Shown piece after piece: positions 8,534 to 14,778 of a stretch of 14,778 nt of DNA. Each line of letters begins with the position of its first letter. Within the stretch, counting starts at the first letter, position 1. A program made the position numbers and the translations under genes. Origin of the DNA: Planctomycetota bacterium (GTDB taxonomy: Bacteria > Planctomycetota > Planctomycetia > Pirellulales > Lacipirellulaceae); NCBI GenBank assembly GCA_024278035.1, contig JAJRUA010000100.1, positions 1 through 14,778 on the forward strand, read 5' to 3'. The notes under the pieces are model-generated. The model did not search any database. It was given only the letters and a program-made list of their open reading frames with translations, and was not told where the DNA came from.

Positions 8534-10333
8534 GTGTCGATAGTGAGCCCCCTCGATTTGTCCCCGACTGACTCTTTACGCAGTACCACCGCCAAGCAAC
8601 TTTGGCATTCGGACGCGCCTCCTGCCCTTCGGTCGGCCTGGGAGCGGGGCGACCAAGCCGAGGCTTGGGCTACCTGGGTGAAGCACCTCAAGGGCCTGGA
8701 CCTCAAAGGACGGAACCTCAAGACACGGAATTCCTCCGGATCAAGCTCTTTTTCGCTTGCGTGGGGAGCGCCTCCCGAGTTTTTGAGGTTCCAAGAAACG
8801 GTGCTTCAAAAGGAAGGGGGCCTCATCGAATGGCTCAGTAAAGCAGCCAGCCGTGAGACCGACCTGCTTTTCGCGATAGAGTCCCTTGCCTGGGCCGATC
8901 GCCTTGCCCAAATCGCGCCAGAGACAGAGCCCTCCGTTTGGTGGGATTTGTGCGAGCAACTTACAGGCATTGCTGCCGAAGCTGCCGCTTCACAAGCTGC
9001 CGATCAACCAACCGCTACCGAAGCAATCATCCAGCAATTACTAGCGGGCGAATTGCCTCTGGCGCTCTCAATAGCACTCCCGGAATTAAAGCCACTGAAA
9101 GACTTACGCCCGACGGCTATCGATCGTCTGGCCGAAGGCCTAGAGCGGCTCACCGACGGCGAGGGGTTGCTGCACACGGATTTGCTTGATGCAACGCTCT
9201 TGCTGCTTGCTTGCTGGACACGCTGCCGGCTGCGGTGTGAGTCGCAATCGGACTCGGCTTGGCCCGACGATGCGGAGACGCAGCTTGAATGGCTTGTCCG
9301 CCAAGTGTTACGGCTAGTCGATGGGGAGGGGCAGCTTCCTTTCTCAGATAACCAGCCCCCCACGGACAATCTGAAGTTGCTACAAGCGGCTCTCGACCTT
9401 GCCGGAGACGAGGAAGATAAAGCTGCCGCCAGGCGTCGCTTAACAGGGTGTCAATTCGATTCGGAAGCGAAGCCTCCCAGTCCGTCCAACCATTCCGAAT
9501 GGGCTGGCCTGACCGTCATGGCAACGGGTTGGCCGGATAAGGCCCCTCGGCTTACCGTCACCCACGATGGCGAGCAAATGCGGATCGCGCTTCGCGCCAA
9601 CAGAAAAACACTCTTCAGCGGCGATTGGCCTGTTAGGATCACGGTTGAGGGCAAGCCGCTCAAGCCGGTGGATGAGTGGGAGGTCTCCTGCTGGCATTCT
9701 GACGAAGATTGCGACTACCTCGAACTTTCGATCGATCTTACCGGTGGAGCAACTCTCGAACGTCATTTATTGATTGCCCGCGAAGATGGCGTGGCAATGC
9801 TTAGTGAAGTGCTACTGACCGAAAGTGGGGAGGCAATCCCCTTGGCCCTAACCACCAGCTTGCCGTTGGCAGAGGGGGGGGCCTTTGTATCAGAAGAAGA
9901 GACGCGCGATGGCTGGATTCTCGTGGGTGACCAACGCGTGGCCGGGGTTCTCCCTTTGGCGCTTTCGGAATGGAAAGTCGAGGCCCGGGGCGGATCGTTA
10001 GAGGAAGAATCGGGCCGTCTGCGACTCCACACAGAGAGTTCGGGCCGTAACCTGGCCTCACCGCTTTGGATCGATTTCTCTCTCAAACGGTTCGCCAAGC
10101 AACGAACGTGGCGACAATTGACGGTTGCCGAAGCGCTCAAGAAAGTCCCCACTGATGTGGCGGTTGGCTATCGCGTCCAGTCGGGAAAGAAACAGTGGAT
10201 TCTTTACCGATCGCTCGCCCCCCCAGCCAACCGCACTTTGCTGGGGCACAACCTTTCGTCAGAAGCCCTTATTGGCCGATTCTTGAAGACGGGCGAAGTC
10301 GATGAGTACATCGAAATTGGCGAAGATGACTGA
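8534..10333 (+). CDS. Uncharacterised 599-aa protein: helical N-terminal half, beta-rich C-terminal half
   Basis: I do not recognise the family with confidence. The start is GTG 8534, supported by AAGGA eight bases upstream. No signal peptide or membrane segment is visible, so the product is probably cytoplasmic. Residues about 25-300 look all-helical, with two similar turns, RLTDGEGLL (205-213) and RLVDGEGQLPF (260-270), hinting at an internal duplication in a helical toroid. Residues about 320-515 are rich in alternating strands (APRLTVTHDGEQMRIALRA at 337-355, DYLELSIDLTGGATLERHLL at 394-413, then a DGV turn). This order, helical toroid then beta-sandwich, recalls heparinase II/III-like polysaccharide lyases, but I see no catalytic motif, so that is only a structural analogy. 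The last 60 residues (YRVQSGKKQWILYRSL onward) look compact and conserved in style. The gene overlaps the start of the yggS homologue by eight bases, so the two are probably co-translated. Confidence 0.75.
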   Translation: MSIVSPLDLSPTDSLRSTTAKQLWHSDAPPALRSAWERGDQAEAWATWVKHLKGLDLKGRNLKTRNSSGSSSFSLAWGAPPEFLRFQETVLQKEGGLIEWLSKAASRETDLLFAIESLAWADRLAQIAPETEPSVWWDLCEQLTGIAAEAAASQAADQPTATEAIIQQLLAGELPLALSIALPELKPLKDLRPTAIDRLAEGLERLTDGEGLLHTDLLDATLLLLACWTRCRLRCESQSDSAWPDDAETQLEWLVRQVLRLVDGEGQLPFSDNQPPTDNLKLLQAALDLAGDEEDKAAARRRLTGCQFDSEAKPPSPSNHSEWAGLTVMATGWPDKAPRLTVTHDGEQMRIALRANRKTLFSGDWPVRITVEGKPLKPVDEWEVSCWHSDEDCDYLELSIDLTGGATLERHLLIAREDGVAMLSEVLLTESGEAIPLALTTSLPLAEGGAFVSEEETRDGWILVGDQRVAGVLPLALSEWKVEARGGSLEEESGRLRLHTESSGRNLASPLWIDFSLKRFAKQRTWRQLTVAEALKKVPTDVAVGYRVQSGKKQWILYRSLAPPANRTLLGHNLSSEALIGRFLKTGEVDEYIEIGEDD

Positions 10334-11051
10334 TTTACTTTCTACCGTCCGTAGGAATCTTGCGGCAGTTGAGGAGCGTATGGCCGATGCAACGGCAGCG
10401 GCAGGCCGTCCGCCGGGCTCCGTAAAGCTCATCGGCGTTTCCAAATATGTTGGTGCAGCGGAAACGGCAGCGCTGGTCGTTGCCGGATGTCGACGATTGG
10501 GTGAAAGCCGACCGCAACAACTTTGGAGTAAAGTCGAATCGCCCGAACTCACGAAATCGCCCACGGAGCTGCCCGAGATCGAATGGCACTTGATTGGCCA
10601 TTTACAACGCAACAAAGTGGCTCGCACCGTTGCCATTGGCCCGTTGATTCACGGCATTGACAGCCAACGCACATTGGCAGCAATCAACCAATCGGCTGAA
10701 AAGGCAGGCTCAACGGCAAAGGTTTTACTCGAAGTCAATTGCTCCGGCGACCCGGAAAAGCACGGAATCTCTCCCGAACAATTGGCCCAAGAGGTTGAGG
10801 GCCTCAGCAAGTTTAGCGAGGTGCGCGTCCGTGGCTTGATGACAATGGCTGCCCGCGACGGTGGCACCGAAACGGCTCGGCGCAATTTTGCGATGCTCCG
10901 GGAGCTTCGAGACAAAGTTGCCCCGATCGTCCCTGAAGGGCACTCGCTGGACGAACTCTCAATGGGCATGTCGGGCGACTTTGAGCAAGCAATCCTCGAA
11001 GGCGCAACGCTCGTCCGCATCGGCTCCGCCCTCTGGGAGGGGCTCGGGTAA
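10326..11051 (+). CDS. yggS: YggS/PROSC-family pyridoxal-5'-phosphate-binding protein
   Basis: PLP homeostasis protein, cytoplasmic, that binds PLP without a known catalytic reaction. ATG 10326 gives 241 aa, typical of the family, and aligns with the usual short N-terminal helix. An in-frame ATG at 10302 would add eight residues and lies deeper in the upstream gene. Key features are LIGVSKYV with the PLP Lys (Lys40), GESRPQQL in place of the usual GENxx[26 protein letters not shown] and [28 protein letters not shown], the phosphate-binding end of the barrel. It overlaps the 599-aa gene by eight bases, indicating co-translation. In many bacteria yggS lies next to division or proline genes, but here its partners are the unknown gene and, after a repeat element, ispG. 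The Ser in GESRPQ and His in IGHLQ vary from common forms but do not affect the Lys. Confidence 0.93.
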   Translation: MTDLLSTVRRNLAAVEERMADATAAAGRPPGSVKLIGVSKYVGAAETAALVVAGCRRLGESRPQQLWSKVESPELTKSPTELPEIEWHLIGHLQRNKVARTVAIGPLIHGIDSQRTLAAINQSAEKAGSTAKVLLEVNCSGDPEKHGISPEQLAQEVEGLSKFSEVRVRGLMTMAARDGGTETARRNFAMLRELRDKVAPIVPEGHSLDELSMGMSGDFEQAILEGATLVRIGSALWEGLG

Positions 11052-11150
11052 ACCACGAAGTCACGAAGAACACAAAGGAAATTTTGTGCTGTCCGTGAAA
11101 TCCATGGTTCCTTCCTTTTGGCCCTTTGTGCCCTTCGTGACTTCGTGGTT
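11051..11150. repeat. 100-bp inverted-repeat element with perfect 18-bp arms
   Basis: The arms AACCACGAAGTCACGAAG (11051-11068) and CTTCGTGACTTCGTGGTT (11133-11150) are perfect reverse complements. After a symmetric two-base mismatch they continue with eight more paired bases (CACAAAGG 11071-11078 with CCTTTGTG 11123-11130). Each arm contains a short internal tandem of CACGAAG-like units. The element begins on the last base of the yggS stop codon. It resembles the intergenic palindromes dispersed in planctomycete and verrucomicrobial genomes that are often mistranslated. As RNA it would form a hairpin of about 28 bp and could end yggS transcription or insulate ispG, although no U-tract follows it. 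Confidence 0.85.
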
Positions 11151-11196
11151 CAATAACCAATGTTTACCCGTCCGCTTGTGGTTAGTTTTTTCCGTT

Positions 11197-12336
11197 ATGG
11201 TCAACATCCAACGCAACCCGACTCGCACCGTCGTGATCGGCTCCATCTCTATCGGTGCGGGGCATCCGATCGCCGTGCAAAGCATGACGGCCACTTCGAC
11301 GCAGGATATTGATGCCACCGTGGCGCTCGTGAACTTGCTGTCAGACGCAAATGCTGACGTTGTGCGGATCGCGGTGGATAGCAAGGCCGATGCGGCGGCG
11401 CTGGAAGAGATTCGCAAGCAGACCAAGGCGAACCTGTCGGTCGACCTCCAAGAAAATTACCGCCTCGCGGAACGGGTTGCTCCGCACGTGGATAAAATTC
11501 GCTACAACCCGGGCCACTTGTACCATCATGAGCGTGACAAACCGTGGGAGGAGAAGGTCCGCTGGTTGGTGGATGTAGCCATTGAAAACGATTGTGCCCT
11601 ACGGATTGGTGTGAATTGTGGCAGCGTCGATCCGGCGATCAAAGAGAAATACGATCCGGCCGATTCGATCGGTCCGATGCTCGAATCGGCCTTTGAGCAT
11701 TGCAAGTTGCTTGATTCGGTCGACTTCACGCGCTACTGCGTTTCTCTCAAAGACTCCGACCCGCAAAAAGTGATTGAGGTCAACACACGCTTTGCTGCCG
11801 AACGGCCCGACGTGCCGTTGCACTTGGGCGTTACTGAAGCGGGGCTTCCGCCCGATGGTGTTATTAAAACTCGCATCGCGTTTGAGCAACTCCTCTCTAA
11901 GGGAATTGGTGATACGGTGCGAGTTTCGCTCACGGTGCCCAACGACCAGAAGCCAGAGGAGATCGCAGCAGGCCGAGCGATTTTGGCTGACATTGCTGCG
12001 GGGCGTGTCCGCTCGGTCGTGGATTACGGCTTGCCGACGATGAACATCATCAGTTGCCCCAGTTGCAGCCGGGTCGAGAACGAAGCGTTTGTCGAATTGG
12101 CCCAGAGCGTGAAAAAGATGACCACCTACGCCCAGGACCACGCGATTACGATCGCCGTGATGGGCTGCCGCGTAAACGGCCCCGGTGAGACGGACGACGC
12201 CGACCTTGGCCTTTGGTGCGGACCGACCTACGTCAACCTAAAACGGGGCGAAGAGTCACTCGGGCAATTCACGTACGACGAGATTCTGCCGAAACTCAAG
12301 AGCGAACTCGACGGACTAATTGCCGGCCAATCTTAG
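11197..12336 (+). CDS. ispG: 4-hydroxy-3-methylbut-2-enyl diphosphate synthase
   Basis: Converts methylerythritol cyclodiphosphate to HMBPP, the next-to-last step of the MEP isoprenoid pathway, using a [4Fe-4S] cluster; cytoplasmic. ATG 11197 gives 379 aa, within the usual range of the bacterial enzyme, and begins with the family-typical NPTRTVVIG and HPIAVQSMT (23-31). The reading frame is open another 112 codons upstream, but that extension would translate part of yggS out of frame and the palindromic repeat, so it is rejected. The barrel carries VVRIAV, IRYNPGH (101-107) and RIGVNCGS (136-143). The cluster ligands are Cys287 and Cys290 (SCPSCSR), Cys324 ([10 protein letters not shown]) and Glu331, all present, so the enzyme should be active. 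No Shine-Dalgarno is visible. The repeat separates it from yggS; promoter position is unknown. Confidence 0.95.
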   Translation: MVNIQRNPTRTVVIGSISIGAGHPIAVQSMTATSTQDIDATVALVNLLSDANADVVRIAVDSKADAAALEEIRKQTKANLSVDLQENYRLAERVAPHVDKIRYNPGHLYHHERDKPWEEKVRWLVDVAIENDCALRIGVNCGSVDPAIKEKYDPADSIGPMLESAFEHCKLLDSVDFTRYCVSLKDSDPQKVIEVNTRFAAERPDVPLHLGVTEAGLPPDGVIKTRIAFEQLLSKGIGDTVRVSLTVPNDQKPEEIAAGRAILADIAAGRVRSVVDYGLPTMNIISCPSCSRVENEAFVELAQSVKKMTTYAQDHAITIAVMGCRVNGPGETDDADLGLWCGPTYVNLKRGEESLGQFTYDEILPKLKSELDGLIAGQS

Positions 12337-12353
12337 GAATACAAAAAACAAGG

Positions 12354-12428
12354 TTGGACAAAAAGAAAGCTGGACAGGGCGAATTAGGATAGAAAGTTTT
12401 TTCTTGTCCCACCGATCCTGTCCAGCTT
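12354..12428. repeat. Inverted repeat between convergent genes; possible bidirectional terminator or dispersed repeat
   Basis: AAGCTGGACAGG (12367-12378) and CCTGTCCAGCTT (12417-12428) are perfect 12-bp reverse complements around a 38-base spacer. With a two-base bulge the stem extends into a flanking A/G-rich and T/C-rich tract. A second, interleaved pair, GGACAA (12356-12361) and TTGTCC (12404-12409), lies in the same segment, so there are four GGACA words, two on each strand. The right arm ends on the second base of the stop codon of the minus-strand gene (TAA, plus-strand 12427-12429). Position between the ends of ispG and the convergent gene fits a bidirectional terminator; the T-rich run after the right arm (about 12429-12440) would act for ispG. 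The duplicated words also suggest a dispersed repeat. Confidence 0.65.
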
Positions 12429-12783
12429 ATTTCTTTTTCTTCTTCCCAAGCGATTTCCAGACCCGCTTTGCATAACCGCTGTTCAGTCGTGCCAAGCGGC
12501 AGCTTCTTAGGTCGAGCGTTTTCGACTTGCCACGCGGTGGCTTGACGAAAACGTAGGGTAAGCAAACAGCCTTGACGCGTAGCGGGGGCGTCGCCTCGCG
12601 TGGCCGGAGACGAACGCGGATAATGTCTTCCTGGCTTGATAGAGGTGGGTCACACAACCAAGCGATCGCCGGCAGCTCAAAGACCTCATCTAGCACAGCA
12701 ATGTAGTCACCGACGCACACATCCTCTGGAGCCAGCACCTTGGCTAGCGTTGTGTTGACGGCGATTTTTTGCTTGGTCTTCAT
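12427..12783 (-). CDS. Small uncharacterised protein, 118 aa, basic C-terminus
   Basis: Not recognised by name, though its style recalls conserved planctomycete hypotheticals. ATG is at 12783 and TAA at 12427-12429; no Shine-Dalgarno is seen. Residues 11-70 look like a compact beta-rich domain: TLAKVLAPEDVCVGDYIAVL (12-31), then FELPAIAWLCDPP and the charged stretch EDIIRVRLRPRE. A second conserved-looking stretch, LRVKAVCLPYVFVKPP (68-83), is followed by SKTLDLRSCRLARLNSGYAK (87-106) and a terminal run of five Lys. There is no signal peptide or membrane segment. Codon use and the sensible hydrophobic pattern support real coding. The C-terminal Lys codons and stop lie in the inverted repeat. 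A 16-bp palindrome lies 25 bases upstream of the start. It appears to be a single-gene unit convergent with ispG. Confidence 0.65.
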   Translation of the reverse strand: MKTKQKIAVNTTLAKVLAPEDVCVGDYIAVLDEVFELPAIAWLCDPPLSSQEDIIRVRLRPREATPPLRVKAVCLPYVFVKPPRGKSKTLDLRSCRLARLNSGYAKRVWKSLGKKKKK

Positions 12784-12808
12784 GGGAATTATCGAATAAC
12801 ACGACTGT

Positions 12809-12824
12809 CGTAGAGGCCTCTACG
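12809..12824. promoter_or_regulatory. 16-bp perfect palindrome upstream of the small gene
   Basis: CGTAGAGGCCTCTACG is its own reverse complement. With one unpaired T on the left it extends to CTG/CAG, giving 11-bp arms. It sits 25 bases before the ATG of the minus-strand 118-aa gene, a suitable position for a dimeric regulator's operator or for a hairpin in the 5' untranslated RNA. A perfect 16-mer palindrome is expected about 0.2 times by chance in a window this size, so it is suggestive only. Confidence 0.45.
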
Positions 12825-13330
12825 CAGAAGCATCCGAGCGAGAGACCCATCACCAAAGCACAAGGTTCACAAAAAAAAGAAACCGTTCACGACGAAAGCC
12901 GTTTTAACCGCTAATAAACGACTTCAACGGCAAAAACTTACTCGAGAAGCCCCCTAGAAAAGGTGGGGATTGGGCTACGGCGAAATCTTGGGAAAAGAAA
13001 GAATCTGACGCGGCTGAACGCAGCTCGGGCAGAGCGGTGCGGATAAAAAACAGGCTGTCATTCGCGGGGAATCCTCTAAATCCGCGACGAATTCGTGGTT
13101 ATTGCCCTTGTCTACTGGGGGCAAGTGGGTAGACTCACTGTAGCAATCAAGGTGCGAGGCCGGTGTTGTAGCTGCACTTCCTGTAGTAAAGAACCAGGGA
13201 CAGTAGCATCGGATCATTCCATTACGCGATGATTTTCTTGCCCCTCCGGCCTGTGTTTTAGGCGTCTAAGAAACGCTTAAAGTGTGAATTGGCCGTGTAT
13301 CGCCGGGGCGACTGGCGCACTGTTTGGCTC

Positions 13331-13359
13331 TCTTTTGGAAGATCCCTCCTTTTGGAAGG
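13331..13359 (+). repeat. Pair of mini-hairpins with identical TTGG loops
   Basis: TCTT-TTGG-AAGA (13331-13342) and CCTT-TTGG-AAGG (13348-13359) share the loop and inner pairs and are 17 bases apart. The outermost pair differs in a compensatory way (T-A in one, C-G in the other). They lie about 160-190 bases before the helicase start. The stems are only 4 bp, so the structure is weak alone. Confidence 0.35.
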
Positions 13360-13519
13360 TTTCTCTTTCAGGGTGGAGGAGCTATAGGGGTGCGGCATCC
13401 AATTTGGTGGACGGACTGCCTGTATCTGCTTTCTTAGTTTTTTGCGCTGAAAGGCCTTGGGACGAATGTACGTCCGGAGGGTGCTAGCGCTACCATTGCA
13501 TAAGAGTTTATTAGATTAG

Positions 13520-14778
13520 ATGGAATTCGCGAACCTAGAACTTACTGAGTCCGTCCACCGAGCGATTTGTGACGCCGACTACCACACCGCCACGCCGATC
13601 CAGGCAAAAGCGATCCCCGTTGTGCTCGAAGGGCGCGACCTGATGGGCTGTGCGCAAACGGGAACCGGCAAAACGGCCGCGTTCGCGCTGCCGACGCTCA
13701 CCCGCTTGGGCGACATGCCCCATTTCAAGCCGCCACAGGTGAAACGTGATCGCCGGGGCCGCCCAATTCGTGGTCAAAAACCACACGGCCCGGTCCGCCC
13801 GATTCGCGCACTCATCATGGCACCGACGCGCGAGTTGGCGGCCCAAATCCAAATGAGTTTTAACACGTACGGTCGGTTTACGAACTTGCGTACGGCTGTT
13901 GTCTACGGCGGCGTCGGCCAGGGGCCCCAAGTTCGCGCATTGCAGGCGGGTGTGGATATTCTTATCGCCACGCCGGGGCGCCTGCTTGACCTTCGGCAGC
14001 AGGGACACATTGACCTCGGTAAGGTCGAAGTCTTGATCCTTGACGAAGCGGACCAGATGCTCGACATGGGTTTCTTGCCCGACCTTCGTAAGATCGTCGA
14101 TGCCGTACCCAACGACCGGCAAACGCTCATGTTCAGCGCTACCATGCCTAAGGAAATCAAGCGGTTGGCCGAGAAGTGGCTTAGAAAGCCCGAGCACATT
14201 AGCGTTGTCCCCGAATCTACGCCCATTGATTTGGTCGAACAGTCGGTCTTTCATGTGGAGCCGAAGAACAAGCCGCAATTGCTGACGCACTTCCTGGAGA
14301 ACACTGCCTGGAGCCGGACGCTTATTTTCGCTCGCACCAAGCATGGAGCGGACAAGATCGTCAAGCAACTTACGCGTGCTGGCATCAAGGCAGACGCGAT
14401 TCACGGCAATAAGAGCCAGTCGGCACGGACCCGGGCGCTCGCAAGATTCAAAGCCGAGAAGCCGCCCGTTCTTGTAGCGACGGACATCGCGGCCCGGGGG
14501 CTCGACGTGAACGGTATTTCGCATGTCGTGAACTATGAGCTGCCCGACACGCCCGAAACCTATGTCCACCGCATTGGCCGCACAGGTCGTGCCGGTGCGA
14601 AGGGTATTGCGATCTCATTCTGTGGTGGTGGTGAACGGAATCGCCTTCGTGCGATTGAGCGATTAACGAAGCGAAAGATCGACATCATTGGCGATCAACC
14701 GAAGTTTGCCGATGTGCCACGATCTGCTGGTAGCAAGTCCACGGGTAGCAAGCCCGCAGGCAACAAGCCCTCGGGCCG
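13520..14778 (+). CDS. rhlE: DEAD-box ATP-dependent RNA helicase, RhlE type (3' end outside window)
   Basis: ATP-driven RNA unwinding in the cytoplasm; RhlE-type enzymes act in RNA turnover and ribosome assembly. The frame starts at ATG 13520, directly after an in-frame TAG, and remains open to the window edge (419 codons). All core motifs are present: Q motif ending in TATPIQ (23-28), motif I AQTGTGKT (45-52), Ia APTREL (101-106), Ib TPGR (151-154), II DEAD (175-178), III SAT (206-208), V ATDIAARGLDV (320-330) and VI HRIGRTGRAG (350-359). A basic Arg/Lys-rich insertion at about 69-95 lies between motifs I and Ia, longer than in E. coli RhlE. The C-terminal tail after residue 400 begins a Gly-Ser-Lys low-complexity repeat (AGSKSTGSKPAGNKPSG), typical of RNA-binding tails. 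A long antisense frame at 13535-14569 is a shadow. No strong Shine-Dalgarno is seen; a long leader precedes the gene. Confidence 0.95.
   Translation, partial: MEFANLELTESVHRAICDADYHTATPIQAKAIPVVLEGRDLMGCAQTGTGKTAAFALPTLTRLGDMPHFKPPQVKRDRRGRPIRGQKPHGPVRPIRALIMAPTRELAAQIQMSFNTYGRFTNLRTAVVYGGVGQGPQVRALQAGVDILIATPGRLLDLRQQGHIDLGKVEVLILDEADQMLDMGFLPDLRKIVDAVPNDRQTLMFSATMPKEIKRLAEKWLRKPEHISVVPESTPIDLVEQSVFHVEPKNKPQLLTHFLENTAWSRTLIFARTKHGADKIVKQLTRAGIKADAIHGNKSQSARTRALARFKAEKPPVLVATDIAARGLDVNGISHVVNYELPDTPETYVHRIGRTGRAGAKGIAISFCGGGERNRLRAIERLTKRKIDIIGDQPKFADVPRSAGSKSTGSKPAGNKPSG

Larger units (their letters stand above)
12784..13519. other. 736-base gene-free region between the small gene and the helicase gene
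   Basis: I find no credible coding frame here. Two short open frames (12975-13217 on the minus strand, 13284-13487 on the plus strand) lack start signals and protein-like composition. The region must contain the divergent promoters of the flanking genes, but I cannot place them. It holds a 16-bp palindrome near the left gene, an A-rich stretch (about 12871-12881), a 10-bp ACGAATTCGT palindrome (13087-13096), two similar mini-hairpins (13331-13359), and complementary segments 13242-13249 and 13474-13481. I see no tRNA, tmRNA, SRP RNA or RNase P signature. Confidence 0.7.

Noticed and set aside
12975..13217. 80-codon open frame on the minus strand with several Cys
   Set aside because: There is no Shine-Dalgarno, no recognisable domain, and a Ser/Pro/Cys-rich random-looking composition in a region otherwise non-coding.
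13242..13481. Candidate known RNA (SRP RNA, tmRNA, 6S RNA, RNase P RNA)
   Set aside because: I looked for the conserved SRP loop, the tmRNA ends and RNase P core sequences and found none; a 6S-like fold cannot be shown by eye.
13284..13487. 67-codon open frame with a GTG start before the helicase
   Set aside because: There is no ribosome binding site or domain; composition looks like translated non-coding DNA. It could only be a leader peptide if transcript data supported it.
13535..14569. 344-codon open frame on the minus strand
   Set aside because: It is antisense to the DEAD-box helicase, whose motifs are complete; the antisense translation has no recognisable domain and arises from codon bias.
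1..14778. CRISPR array, insertion sequence or phage module
   Set aside because: No regularly spaced direct repeats, transposase, integrase or phage structural genes are visible; the two inverted repeats lack any encoded protein.

Overview
The window (about 14.8 kb, moderately GC-rich) looks like chromosomal DNA of a planctomycete, probably of the Pirellulales type. The evidence is family-level resemblance only: a YdjY-domain lipoprotein-like gene, a Wzy-type polymerase fused to a TPR tail, a BY-kinase with a Gly-Tyr tail, sparse Shine-Dalgarno sites with several TTG/GTG starts, and unrecognised genes of a planctomycete flavour. No taxonomic marker is present, so this is inference.

Positions 1-7575 (+ strand) are the end of an exopolysaccharide or capsule operon. 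They hold the C-terminal part of a Wza-like SLBB export protein, a Wzc-like co-polymerase/tyrosine kinase, a multi-pass O-antigen ligase/Wzy-family protein with a long C-terminal TPR region, and a membrane-anchored WbpM/PglF/CapD-type nucleotide-sugar 4,6-dehydratase whose ATG overlaps the upstream stop. Together they cover sugar-nucleotide modification, chain polymerisation, length control and export in a Wzx/Wzy-dependent pathway. Flippase and glycosyltransferases are not in the window. A YdjY-domain secreted protein on the - strand (7607-8434) ends the cluster by convergence.

Positions 8534-12336 (+ strand) hold an unrecognised 599-aa protein, translationally overlapping a YggS-type PLP homeostasis protein, then ispG (hydroxymethylbutenyl diphosphate synthase of the MEP isoprenoid pathway). 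A 100-bp inverted-repeat element with perfect 18-bp arms separates yggS and ispG. It keeps the ispG frame open, so the longest ispG ORF is 112 codons too long.

Positions 12337-14778 begin with a second inverted repeat (12-bp arms) between ispG and a convergent small conserved-looking gene (12427-12783, -). A 736-bp stretch without a credible gene follows, holding a 16-bp palindrome and a pair of matching mini-hairpins. Last is a DEAD-box RNA helicase of the RhlE type, which starts at 13520 and runs off the right edge without a stop.

I do not see a clearly new defence or mobile system. The best candidates for new biology are the Wzy-TPR fusion, the Tyr-rich kinase tail, the 599-aa unknown overlapping yggS, the two dispersed-repeat-like inverted repeats, and the long leader before the helicase.
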